Positions 7,245 to 16,600 of a stretch of DNA of 18,683 bases are shown here, piece after piece. Each line of letters begins with the position of its first letter. The first letter of the stretch is position 1. This DNA comes from Candidatus Moraniibacteriota bacterium. Lineage in GTDB: Bacteria > Patescibacteriota > Minisyncoccia > Moranbacterales > GCA-2747515. Made by a program: the position numbers and the translations under genes. Under the pieces are notes generated by a model. That model did not search any database. It saw nothing but the letters and a program-made list of their open reading frames with translations, and was not told where the DNA came from. The stretch covers positions 1,096 through 19,778 of the forward strand of contig JAOZNB010000011.1 of the NCBI GenBank assembly GCA_029933995.1, given 5' to 3'.

Positions 7245-7907
7245 TTATACAACATTCAATAAAATAACTTCCATTTTTTTATTTTCTATATCTTTTGCTT
7301 TTAAAACAAGTTTATCTTCTTTTCTTTTTGGACAATTGCCAATTTCATCACAGAAATCTTTTTCATTGTGTAGTGTTGATACTTTCAATCCTTTCACTTT
7401 GTATTGCATTGGGATAATAAGTCTTGCTTCTATTTTGCGTGCTAATACCTCTGCAGTTTTAGCATCAATTCCATAAGTGTCACCAACTGGTATAAATAAA
7501 ATGTCTGCTCCAATAACTGTATCAAGTATTTCAGGTGTTAAATCCATGCCAATTGCTCCAAGATATGCAATTTTTATATCTTCAATATCAATTATAAATA
7601 TAGTTGCATTTCCACGATCTTCTCCACCTCGATGATCAGCAGGTGTGTCTTTGCCAACGATATTTACACCTTTGACAGCATATTCCCCAGGACGATTGAT
7701 AACAATTGGGTTACCTCGTAGTATATCAGAATTATTAAACATTGCATCTGGATGAGGTATTAAGACAGCATCAGCGTTTCCTTGTGGTGGACGAAGTCCA
7801 AGTTTCTTATCATAAGGAGCAAATACAATTGTCACATCGCTACTTCCGCGTCCCTCAGTTTTTGCTACAATTTTAAAACAAGATAATCCATGATATGTAA
7901 TATGCAT
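7245..7907 (-). CDS. MBL-fold protein lacking metal ligands
   Basis: A 220-residue protein of the metallo-beta-lactamase fold, closest in pattern to UlaG/UPF0173-type hydrolases: MHITYHGLSCFKI at the start, INRPGEYAVKGV (70-81), a YLGAIG segment (115-120), IPVGDTYGIDAKTAEV (139-154) and IIPMQYK (164-170). In active relatives these positions carry HxHxDH, HLGD and PMHY, which bind two metal ions. Here they read PHPDAMF (51-57), YLGA (115-118) and PMQY (166-169), so nearly all ligands are lost. The fold seems intact and the frame is open, so this is probably a maintained non-enzymatic protein and not decay. It is transcribed from a likely promoter at 7969-7997 and is followed by a small membrane protein gene. 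Its role is unknown. Confidence 0.8.
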   Translation of the reverse strand: MHITYHGLSCFKIVAKTEGRGSSDVTIVFAPYDKKLGLRPPQGNADAVLIPHPDAMFNNSDILRGNPIVINRPGEYAVKGVNIVGKDTPADHRGGEDRGNATIFIIDIEDIKIAYLGAIGMDLTPEILDTVIGADILFIPVGDTYGIDAKTAEVLARKIEARLIIPMQYKVKGLKVSTLHNEKDFCDEIGNCPKRKEDKLVLKAKDIENKKMEVILLNVV

Positions 7908-7968
7908 ACAGTTTTTCTAAAAATATTTAAGATGTTTCGAATCTGGAAACAGTACTTTTTACTCATGT

Positions 7969-7997
7969 ATAATAGCATGTGTAATGATTTTTGTCAT
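7969..7997 (-). promoter_or_regulatory. Promoter of the MBL-fold gene
   Basis: On the minus strand ATGACA (7992-7997) is followed after 17 bases by TATTAT (7969-7974), with TG one base upstream of the -10 box (extended -10). This would start RNA about 55 bases before the start codon. A plus-strand TATAAT overlaps it at 7968-7973. Confidence 0.5.
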
Positions 7998-8016
7998 CCT
8001 AGAGTCTTTTCTGAAA

Positions 8017-8028
8017 ATGGTGTATAAT
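8017..8028 (+). promoter_or_regulatory. -10 box of the yegP-like gene
   Basis: ATGGTGTATAAT ends 32 bases before the start codon at 8061. The same 12 bases occur before the gene at 17570. No good -35 box lies at 16-18 bases. Confidence 0.5.
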
Positions 8029-8060
8029 AAATCTTGTAATTTATTTAATAGTAAAAAACT

Positions 8061-8390
8061 ATGTTTGAGATTTATAAGGATAAAGGTGGGGAGTTTCGTT
8101 TTCGATTAAAAGCGGGAAATGGTGAAGCAATTTTGGCTTCAGAGGGTTACACACAGAAATCTGCGTGTGAAAATGGTGTTGCATCAGTAGCAAAAAATTC
8201 TCAAGATGAAGCACGATTTGAATTCAAAGAAGCAAAGAATGGAAAGTGGCATTTTAATCTGAAAGCGACAAACGGTCAGGTGATAGGCACAAGTCAAATG
8301 TATGCAAATGAAAGTGGTGCTAAAAATGGTATGAAAGCTGTTGCAAAAAATGCAAAAGCGGGAAAAATCAATGATGCAACAGTAGAATAG
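8061..8390 (+). CDS. yegP: YegP-type DUF1508 tandem-repeat protein
   Basis: A 109-residue protein of the UPF0339/DUF1508 family (E. coli YegP). It is made of two copies of the approximately 50-residue unit: residues 1-52 begin FEIYKDKGGEFRFRLKAGNG, and residues 53-104 begin FEFKEAKNGKWHFNLKATNG. Each unit ends in a conserved SxxGAKNGxxxVxKN-like segment (SACENGVASVAKN, then SGAKNGMKAVAKN). The fold is a small beta-rich domain; the biochemical role of the family is not established. No Shine-Dalgarno is visible. The gene is divergent from the MBL-fold gene and has its own TGTATAAT box. The symbol is by homology only. It is followed by the surface locus after 242 bases. Confidence 0.9.
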   Translation: MFEIYKDKGGEFRFRLKAGNGEAILASEGYTQKSACENGVASVAKNSQDEARFEFKEAKNGKWHFNLKATNGQVIGTSQMYANESGAKNGMKAVAKNAKAGKINDATVE

Positions 8391-8432
8391 TTAATAAACT
8401 GTGGATAAGTACAAGTTTTTTATGTTTTAATA

Positions 8433-8461
8433 TTGACTTTTGTATTTTTATCATGTATAAT
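8433..8461 (+). promoter_or_regulatory. Promoter of the surface locus (238-aa gene)
   Basis: TTGACT (8433-8438) and TATAAT (8456-8461) are separated by 17 bases, a near-consensus sigma-70-type promoter. It predicts a leader of about 165 bases before the start codon at 8633. The promoter before the giant gene (10362-10390) has the same boxes and spacing. Confidence 0.8.
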
Positions 8462-8482
8462 ATATTTAAAGAAGATTAAGAG

Positions 8483-8580
8483 TGGGTGGCTTTTTCTTCG
8501 GATAAAATCAAGTCATACTTTCTGAAAAGGGTGTATGGGTGGATTTTTGACGGAGAATAAAGTCCCCGCTTTTTATTTCT
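8483..8580 (+). promoter_or_regulatory. Leader element with two TGGGTGG units
   Basis: Two degenerate units lie in the leader. The first (8483-8513) runs TGGGTGGC, T-run, CGGATAAAA, GTC. The second (8536-8564) runs TGGGTGGA, T-run, CGGAGAATAAA, GTC, and is followed by CCCCGCTTTTTATTT. A third, closely similar unit lies at the same place in the giant gene's leader. This may be an RNA control element, possibly acting by attenuation at the T-run. It matches no riboswitch class I know. Confidence 0.45.
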
Positions 8581-8588
8581 TTAAAATA

Positions 8589-8608
8589 ATGAACTTACTT
8601 AAGTTCAT
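8589..8608. repeat. Palindrome before the 238-aa gene
   Basis: ATGAACTTA (8589-8597) and TAAGTTCAT (8600-8608) form a perfect inverted repeat with two central bases, 24 bases before the start codon. A smaller palindrome, ATGCTAAGCAT (8622-8632), touches the start codon. They could be an operator or RNA hairpins that affect translation. Confidence 0.4.
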
Positions 8609-8632
8609 GTAATTAATTAATATGCTAAGCAT

Positions 8633-9349
8633 ATGCAAAAACAAAAACAAAAAAGCGTAGCGAAAAAAAGAGGGCTATACATCGCCCTAGCATTAGCTCT
8701 GTTTGTGGGAGCTCCTGTTCTTGGTGCCATTTTGGTACAAAACTTTACACAATGGGATGTAGTGGTCGATACACCCCCAATCAATAAGGTAGCTGGTGCT
8801 GATGCAGCTGCTTCAGATTATTTGACAGTAAATCTTGGCGGTACTATTACAAATGATGATAGTAGCGTTGACGGTGGAACTGATACTCTTCTTTCACATG
8901 AGGAAATATCTTTCACATGTTTTGCAGGCGACCGAACTTATTATACAGATGTAATTCAGTTAGATAATACTGCTGCTGAAGATTGGGATGTAACTTTAAC
9001 TATAGAAGATGATCTTAATAGTGGTCCTGCTCTAGGAACTGCTGCGGAGACAAATTTTTCAGCTGGAGATGCTGATATCTGGTTAGTTGCTACTGATACT
9101 GATAGTTCCGTTTCAATATCAGAACTTCCAAATCCAGCAAACTTAGCTGGTACAACTAATTGGGGTGCTGATTATATCCAGTTAGAAGTAGTAGCAGGTA
9201 CTCTTAGCGCACTTGATAGTACAATTAGTGTGGGAACTGTTCCTACAGGAGAAAATCGTCAACTTGGTTTGGTGGTTGATTGTGGTTCAAATATGCTTGA
9301 TGGAGAAGTGGGAATGTTTCGTTTGACCGTTGCTGCCTCACCTAACTAG
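8633..9349 (+). CDS. Secreted or anchored surface protein, 238 aa
   Basis: A 238-residue protein with a strongly basic N-terminus (MQKQKQKSVAKKRG), one hydrophobic helix (about 15-34) and an acidic, Thr/Asp/Gly-rich, beta-type exported domain. The helix is either a signal peptide (a possible cleavage site is VLGA, 29-32) or a membrane anchor. Just after it stands VQNFTQ (35-40), found in the same place in the giant protein downstream. Two cysteines, C96 (TCFAGD) and C217 (VVDCGS), could form a disulfide. The general look resembles small TasA/camelysin-like fibre or envelope proteins, but no family can be assigned. It is driven by the promoter at 8433-8461 and has a long structured leader. No Shine-Dalgarno is visible; an out-of-frame ATG at 8622 opens a 12-codon reading frame that overlaps the start. 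Confidence 0.8.
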   Translation: MQKQKQKSVAKKRGLYIALALALFVGAPVLGAILVQNFTQWDVVVDTPPINKVAGADAAASDYLTVNLGGTITNDDSSVDGGTDTLLSHEEISFTCFAGDRTYYTDVIQLDNTAAEDWDVTLTIEDDLNSGPALGTAAETNFSAGDADIWLVATDTDSSVSISELPNPANLAGTTNWGADYIQLEVVAGTLSALDSTISVGTVPTGENRQLGLVVDCGSNMLDGEVGMFRLTVAASPN

Positions 9350-9352
9350 TAT

Positions 9353-9373
9353 ATTTATCTTTAAGAGATAAAT
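9353..9373 (+). other. Small hairpin after the 238-aa gene
   Basis: ATTTATCT (9353-9360) pairs with AGATAAAT (9366-9373) around TTAAG, starting a few bases after the stop codon. It has no T-run. It may stabilise the 3' end of the message together with the stronger hairpin that follows. Confidence 0.35.
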
Positions 9374-9398
9374 ACTAAAAAGTTTAGGAGATTAAATT

Positions 9399-9452
9399 AC
9401 GGGTGAAAAGATTTTATGTAAAGTACATACATCTTTTCACCTGTTTTTCTTT
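9399..9452 (+). terminator. Strong terminator before the 196-aa gene
   Basis: ACGGGTGAAAAGAT (9399-9412) pairs with ATCTTTTCACCTGT (9431-9444), and the inner TATGTA/TACATA (9415-9420/9424-9429) extends the stem. TTTTTCTTT follows. It lies 50 bases after the stop codon of the 238-aa gene and only 26 bases before the next start. It should end most transcripts of the 238-aa gene and limit expression of the next gene to read-through. A related hairpin is at 10560-10601. Confidence 0.8.
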
Positions 9453-9470
9453 ATCAATACACATTAATAT

Positions 9471-10061
9471 ATGACGCAAAATCAAAATAACAACAATCAA
9501 AAAGAAAATTCACTATATATGACACGATTTTATAGAGTTTTATCTGTTGTGGCTGTAATTATTATGATTGTTGCAGCATATATAACGTATGGTAATCAAG
9601 CTAGAGAATTTCATGTTGAATTTGAGAAAGAAGTGAGTAGTGCAAATCAAAATGAACCTAGTGAAAATAGTATCAGAATTGGTGCTGATTTATCGAGAGT
9701 TCCAAGTGATGATGTAGTAGAGGACATCTTGAATGATGTGATACCTAATGTGTGTGATGATTGTGATGAAGACAATCCGCTTGATTGCTTAAAAGAGTAT
9801 GAAACCAATACAATTTTGGTCCAAAATCCACCACATCAAAATCATTTATTTATAGAACTCATAACAGGAAAGACTCATAAGGAAAAGTTTGTAGTTGTCA
9901 TTGATTTAAATAATGGAAATCAGGTACTAAATGCAGAGGGTAAAATAGATGAGGATAGATGCAGGGATGTTTCAAAAGGTGAAGTTACTGAAGGTTCTAT
10001 ATTAACTGATGGAATGGATCCAAAATCTTCAAATTACGTAGATACAAAACCGTTAGATTAA
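9471..10061 (+). CDS. Single-pass membrane protein, 196 aa
   Basis: A 196-residue protein with a short Gln/Asn-rich N-terminus, one membrane helix (about 22-40) and an acidic domain of about 150 residues, probably outside the cell. The outer part has a cysteine cluster, C95, C98 and C106 (VCDDCDEDNPLDC), plus C164, which could form disulfides or bind metal. A beta segment (KFVVVIDLNNGNQV, about 139-152) follows. The family is not recognised. The ATG at 9471 has no Shine-Dalgarno; Met17 is an alternative start that keeps the helix. It sits 26 bases after a strong terminator and shows no clear promoter, so it may depend on read-through. Its position between two surface-protein genes suggests a role in the same envelope system. 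Confidence 0.72.
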   Translation: MTQNQNNNNQKENSLYMTRFYRVLSVVAVIIMIVAAYITYGNQAREFHVEFEKEVSSANQNEPSENSIRIGADLSRVPSDDVVEDILNDVIPNVCDDCDEDNPLDCLKEYETNTILVQNPPHQNHLFIELITGKTHKEKFVVVIDLNNGNQVLNAEGKIDEDRCRDVSKGEVTEGSILTDGMDPKSSNYVDTKPLD

Positions 10062-10361
10062 AAGAGTAGTTATTATCTATAATATATACATTTTGATAGG
10101 AAAATACGTCAGTTGACAGTATTTACATCAAAAAGCATTAATTTTGTATAGATATATAAAGTAAAACACTTTCTTTAACAATAAAATACTTATAACAGGT
10201 AAAATAAAGTAAATTACTTTATTTTTTAATAAAATCTTCTTTATTTTTTTATATAAAAAATAAAGAAGTTTGTAAAAGTTTAATTATTTGTAAGAAGCTT
10301 TATTTCATAAGCTTTAAGAGGTGTAAAAAAATATTTATAAGTCATTTTTTGTAGATAAACA
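10062..10361. other. Very AT-rich spacer with stacked hairpins
   Basis: There is no gene here. TTGACA at 10113-10118 could be a -35 box, with only a weak -10 (CATTAA, 10136-10141). Three inverted repeats follow: AATAAAGTAA/TTACTTTATT (10203-10223, then a T-run), a perfect 14-base pair of arms at 10236-10249 and 10255-10268, and AAGCTT twice, around 10297-10315. They probably include the terminator of the 196-aa gene; a small RNA is also possible. Confidence 0.5.
10203..10268 (+). terminator. Two stacked hairpins after the 196-aa gene
   Basis: The first inverted repeat (10203-10212 with 10214-10223) is followed by TTTTTAATAAAA. The second (10236-10249 with 10255-10268) is a perfect 14-pair stem with a five-base loop. 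They lie about 140-200 bases after the gene stop, so the 3' untranslated region would be long if they serve it. Confidence 0.5.
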
Positions 10362-10390
10362 TTGACTTTAGGGGTTTTCTGCTGTATAAT
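10362..10390 (+). promoter_or_regulatory. Promoter of the giant surface-protein gene
   Basis: TTGACT (10362-10367) and TATAAT (10385-10390) are 17 bases apart, identical in design to the promoter at 8433-8461. It gives a leader of about 250 bases before the start codon at 10648. Confidence 0.8.
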
Positions 10391-10413
10391 AACTATTAAG
10401 AAGATAGAAAGAA

Positions 10414-10504
10414 TGGGTGGCCTTTTTTCTGGATAAAATTTGTCAAATAAGTTAATTCATATTTATAAATTTTTTGCAGGAAATAGGCTCATCCTTTTTT
10501 TATT
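10414..10504 (+). promoter_or_regulatory. TGGGTGG leader element of the giant gene
   Basis: The unit at 10414-10444 runs TGGGTGGCC, T-run, CTGGATAAAATT, GTC, matching the leader of the 238-aa gene at the same distance from the promoter. Further on AGGA and TCCT pair around a ten-base loop (about 10481-10498), followed by a long T-run, as at a weak attenuator. The order (unit, spacer, small hairpin, T-run) is the same in both leaders. Confidence 0.45.
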
Positions 10505-10559
10505 GTTTTAATGCTAGACATTGAAGCAATAACATTAATCTTTTTGCACAAAATAGAAT

Positions 10560-10611
10560 ACGGGTGAAAAAGTGTTTAAAAACACATATTTTTTCGTCCG
10601 TTTTTTATTTT
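10560..10611 (+). terminator. Attenuator-like hairpin in the giant gene's leader
   Basis: ACGGGTGAAAAA (10560-10571) pairs with TTTTTTCGTCCGT (ending at 10601) using two G-U pairs, and GTGTTT/AAACAC extends the stem. TTTTTTATTTT follows. It lies about 170 bases downstream of the gene's own promoter and 36 bases before its start codon, with no gene between, so it should stop transcription inside the leader unless it is bypassed. The 5' arm matches that of the terminator at 9399. Confidence 0.7.
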
Positions 10612-10647
10612 GAAAAAGAACTATAAACTCCCTAAACCAAAAAAGTA

Positions 10648-13600
10648 ATGTCCCACAATATTCAAATAAATGAATATATACATGATAAGCCAGAATCAAT
10701 AATTCGGGGGCTTTTTGTTTTTATAAAACGGACTTATCGAGGTGTGTATAGGTTTATGGCAAAAAAAAGGGCTCAAAGAAGAGTGCAAAAGATGCTTAAA
10801 AATAATTTTATTAATACAGAGGTAGCCAAAAAAGCACAAAAACAGTTAAATAATATAAAAATAGTACAAATTTCAAATAGGTATCAAGTATTTGGAATTT
10901 CAAAAGCGTGGAGAGGTGTTGCTGCTGTGTTTTCTGTATCATTTCTCATGCTTACAATTATTACTTCGCAATATTATGGACCACAATTTATAGAAGCTGA
11001 GATAATGGTACAAAATTTTACACAAGATGAGTTGGTTGTAGTTGAGGGTATTGAATTATTGAAATATGACACACGTTCAGTTAATGATATAGATGATAAA
11101 GCTGAATTTGATGCGGGAACTTATACAAATGGTAACTTTGAAGCAGGGGAAGACGATCTAGTTGCTGTTGTTGATATTGATGATCTCTTGACTATTGGTA
11201 GTTATGGAGACAGTGTTGCTGATACATCGCAAAATGATTGGTGGGCAGGAGAGCAAATTAAGACTTGTAATGCAACTTCATTTCAACAGGGAACATTTAA
11301 TGATACGCAGTGGGATAGTGGAAATGATTGGGCAGAACTTGATGGCATAGGACTTACAAATGGTACAGGTGAATATGTGTCAGAAGTGATAGATGCTGGT
11401 TCAAGTGTATCTTGGACAGATATGGCATGGGTTTCTAGTCGTCCAACTTTTAAAGAATTGCCTAATAACCTTGGCATAGAGACATTGTATGATACAGGCA
11501 ATGTTGATATGACAAATAATATTTTCTTGATGCATTTAAATGAATCAAGTGGAACGATTGTAAATGATTCTGGAGTAACTAATGATGGAACATATAATGG
11601 AGCTCTTTGGAGTCAGCCGGGACGATTTAATACATCAATTGGTTTTGATGGAGTTGATGACTTTATAAATGTGGGACAAGATTTGAGTACTGTTATTGGT
11701 GGAACAGGTAGTGTATCCTTTTGGATGAAGACAACGCAAACAGGAAGTGATACTCCGTGGAATGCACCTGGAATTACTGGTTCAGAACAAGGCGGGACTG
11801 GAGATGATGTATTTTGGGGGTATATTACAGCATCTGGTGCTATTGCTGTAGAAGCTGGAAATATTACTGGTGCACGAAGTAACACTCTTATAAATGATGA
11901 TGTTTGGCATCATGTTGCTCTAACTAGAGATGAAACAACTGGTGAGGTTGAAGTATATGTTGATGGGGTTTTTGAAGATAATGCCATATCTGAAACAGGA
12001 GTTAAAACACAATATTTTGATGGCATTGGTCGGATTTACGATGATTCACTAGCGCATGATTATTATCAAGGAGACCTTGATGATGTGGCTTTTTGGAGTC
12101 ATATAATGAGTCCAACAGAAGTTTATGATCAATATCGTCGTGGAGCAAATCGTTTAAAACTTCAAGTAAGGAGTTGTGACGATAATGTTTGTAGTGGAGA
12201 AAGCTACATTGGTCCAGATGGAACTGGAGCAACGTATTATACAGAAGAAATGAATGATACTGTAAATTTACCAGCTGTTACTCTCGCGAGTGTGTCAGAT
12301 AATCAATATATACAATATAGAGTAGAATTTGAGACTGATAATAGTACAATCAGTCCTGATTTATCATGTGTGACATTTAATAATGGCAATAACCGTACTT
12401 GGGATTATAGGAAATGTTTTGATATTGACCATACTACAGCAGGGTCACAAGATGAAGTAGAATATCAAATATATTTAGATACAGATACAGCCACACTTGT
12501 AAATGCTAGTAAAATGCAGTCTGGTGGAGAAGATATCCGTTTCTTGGATACAGATGGTAATTTGCTGCCGTATTTTATTGCAGATGACATGAACACAACT
12601 TCTACTAGGATATGGTTGCAGATGGACAATATTGATGCAAGTGATACTGAAGAGGTGTGTATGTATTATGGAAATAGTGGAGCAGGTAGTTTATCTTCTC
12701 GCAGTGATGTATTTACATATTCTACACAGGAGGATATTTATCATGTAGTAGCAGATACAGCTGAGAGCACAATTACAGAATTTGTGAGTTATACAGATAA
12801 TAATAATGTGGACATATCTACTTATAATGACACATTAAATCAATATGATGATGATAGTTATCCATCAGGAGGTGGACCAACCTTTACACAAACAACAGGA
12901 ATAGCTACAACACATCCAATAAATGGTACATATAAAGTCAATGGAGCAGATAATCTTGTTCCAGCATCTTTTGCAAGCGAAAATTTCGTTTATAGAATGG
13001 ATAGATATACAAATTATTTCTCATTTATTTCTCCGTGGTGTTCAGCTGATGTAGAAGTGCGAAATGAGACTGATACAATTGTTACAAATGGATCATTCAC
13101 AATTTCTCAAGGAGCAGAACATAATCTTCAAACAGATAATGGTGCTGGTACAGGACTTGCAAATAATGATACTGTGATGATAGAGGTGACAAATGGTTGT
13201 CCAATTCTTGCACAGCATCACAGTAATTCAGGAGGAGACAGTTTTGTGATGGCACCAGCAGCGCAAGAATGGTATGGAGTTGGCTCTGGACACTTCGGAT
13301 TTGCAGCTCTCTATGACAATACAAATGTTACAGTTTATAGAAGTGATAATACAGATGTTAGTTATACATTGAATAGAGGAGAAAATATAGATATAAATGA
13401 TAGTGGGTCTGAAGGTTCTGAACCGGCTCATAGGGTTGTGGCAGATAATTTAATAGGAGTTTCAGCTCTTGCTGATAGTGATGGTGGTGAAGCTGTAACA
13501 TTTTTGCCAGTAGGAGAAATGGGATATAAATATTATTTCCCAGAAGATATACAATATATTGCAATTGCAACAAAAGAAAACACAACAACGACTGTTGACT

Positions 13601-16600
13601 TGTATCATGATGGCACTGCGTGTGGAGTAGGTGTTTCTGACGACACGGCAACGGTAACTTCAAGTGCAACATATCCTGGAAAAGTATACTTTGGTTCAAC
13701 AACAGATGGGATAAATATTCCAGAAGGAGCATGTATTGTTGCTGATAATCCTGTGTATGTATACGATGAATTTGCAACAGAAAATGATGAGCATAATGCA
13801 TGGAATGAAACACAAAATCAGCAGTTTATTTATCCAACACCAACATACTCTACTAGTACTGTAGAAAGTGGTTCTTGGAGTATTGATGGTTCAAATTCAT
13901 GGACTCGTCGTATACCAGTTACAGTGAATAATACAGCGACAACAGCAATTGAGGATTATCAAGTACTAATTGATCTAGGTACTGATGCAAGTTCACTTTT
14001 TGGAAATACACAAAGTGATGGAGGAGATATTCGAGTAGCCGGAAGCATAGGGGATGGTACTGATAATATTATATATAGTCTGGAGAGCTATGATGACAGT
14101 GGAAATACTGGTGAGATGTGGGTACAAATACCATCAGTTGCGGCAAGTAGTAGTGAGATAATTTATATTTATTATTATCCAGCAACAGTGTCACAACAAC
14201 AGACTTGTTCTCAAACAGAATTTAATAATGGTACTTATTCTGATACACAGTGGGATGGTACAAATAACTGGGTAGAACTTGATGCGACAGGATTTACAAA
14301 TGGTACGGGACAATATACATCAGAAATTTTTGACGCAGGTTCAAGCACAATATGGAATAATTTTTCATGGGAATCAAATTATCCAACGTATAAAGAATTG
14401 CCAGATAATACAGGAGCTGAAAGTGTATATGGTGCAGGAAATATTGATATGACAGGAAATGTTTTGCTGTTGCATATGAATGAGGCTAGTGGAACTATAG
14501 TGGATTCTTCTGGAAGTGGTAATGATGGAACATATAATGGAGCAGGTTATAGTGCTGCTGGACGATTTAATAGTGGAATTGACTTTGATGGGACTGATGA
14601 TGAGATCACAATTCCTGATGATAATTCTCTGGACTTCACGACTGATGTAACAGCTTCAGTTTGGATTTATATGGATGATGTTTCTGGATGGCAAAGTTTT
14701 ATACACAAAAATACAGATACAGCATCACATGCAGAGGTTTATTTTGAACAAAATAATGGTATTTTACATAATTACAATACTATTAATACAGGCACAGCAG
14801 TTCTCACAACAGGACAGTGGCACCACATCGCATATACAGCAGATGCAACAAATGAAACACTATATGTAGATGGGCAAAATGTTGCGCAGGAGTCACGAGA
14901 ATTTGGCGGTATGTCAAATAATAACACTATGTACATAGGTGGTTCTGGTGGTGGTGGTGAGCAGGTTGATGGGCGTATGGATGAAATCGCAATGTGGAAC
15001 AGAGCTCTTTCACCTACAGAAATTAGTGACGTTTATCGCCGTGGTGCAAATCGTTTAGAATTCCAAGTACGTAGCTGTGACGATGTGGTTTGTAGTGGTG
15101 AGACATTTGTAGGACCAGATGGAACAAATGCTACATATTATACAGAAGAAACAAATAGTACAGTCGGATTTCCAAGTTCTGCAATAACTAATGTAATTGA
15201 TAATCAATATTTTCAATATCAAGGAGATTTTAATACTGATGACAATGCAATCAGTCCAGAGCTAACATGTGTAACTATTGATAATGTTGCTTTAGTAACG
15301 GGCTTTACGACAACAGGTGATCATTTCTCAATATTTCAAACAACAAACCCGCAAACAAATTATTATATAGTTGATGAACGAGCTGTTGGAGAGACACTCT
15401 CTATCATTTCATTTGATGATGGAAATCAAGTAAATGATACAGTAACAACACAAACGGTTGATGAAGGAGAAATTGTGATACTTCCATTTGGAGCCGGAAT
15501 TTCTGCAGCGGACATGTATTCTGTGACAGGGCCACTTCATATTGGTTTTGATGGAGATGCAACAGATAGCGCGCTACCTATCGCGTATGCTGGTACAGAA
15601 TTTACATATAGAGTTGATAGGGGCAATGATGTATTTAGTTTCAAGGCACCTTTTGCAGATGCAAGTGTACAAATTCAAGAAAGTTCTGGAGCTGGATGGA
15701 CGACATTGCAAACAGTTGCAGTGGCAACTGGTTCAGTTGTGACAGTGGCTCAAGATATTATAAATACGCGAGTATTTAAAATTATTTCTGATGAACCAAT
15801 TTTAGGATTTCATCAAGCAAGTAATAATGATTCAAATATTTTATATCCGACACATCTTGGATTAGAACAAGATTCTGGTGATTATGAAATTTATGGCATT
15901 GGTACAGGTGCAATATTGCTTGGAGCGAGTAGTGATGCAAATGTGACACTGTATCGTAGTGATGGCACATCAACAAGTGTTGTGCTTAATGCCGCGAATA
16001 ATTTTGCGTATACAGAATCAGGAGGAGGTTCACAAGGAACGGCGCTTGGATATCACATTGTATCTGACGCACCAATTGGTGCAACTAGTTATGCTGATTC
16101 TGATGGAAGCGAGGTTGTGACATTTTTATCACAAAAAGAATTTAGTCGTGAATATGTAGTTTCAAATCCTACTCAATATATGGCAATAGTGGCCAGAGAT
16201 GCAAATGTGACATGTCGTGTGTATGATGAAACTGGTACAGAAGTTACAACAGATGCAACGGGAACAATGAATAATATTCCACCACAAACGGGAGGTGCTC
16301 AAGCCTTACCTTATCCAAATAATATTCATATAGGTGGAGCTGATACATCTGACGGTGCATATTTTCAAGCTGGATATCACATGACTTGTGATGAGCCAGT
16401 GTATACATATTATGAACATCATTTGAATACATCTGTTACAGATGAAACAAGTTGGTTGACGTGGCCACAAGTGAGACAGCGAGCATATATTGAGCCAGTT
16501 GTGGAAGATGTGGATGATGTAGATGAACAAGGATTATTTTATGAATCAGGAAAAGACAGCACAACAACTGGTACTGACTTTGAAGCGTACGCTGAATATA

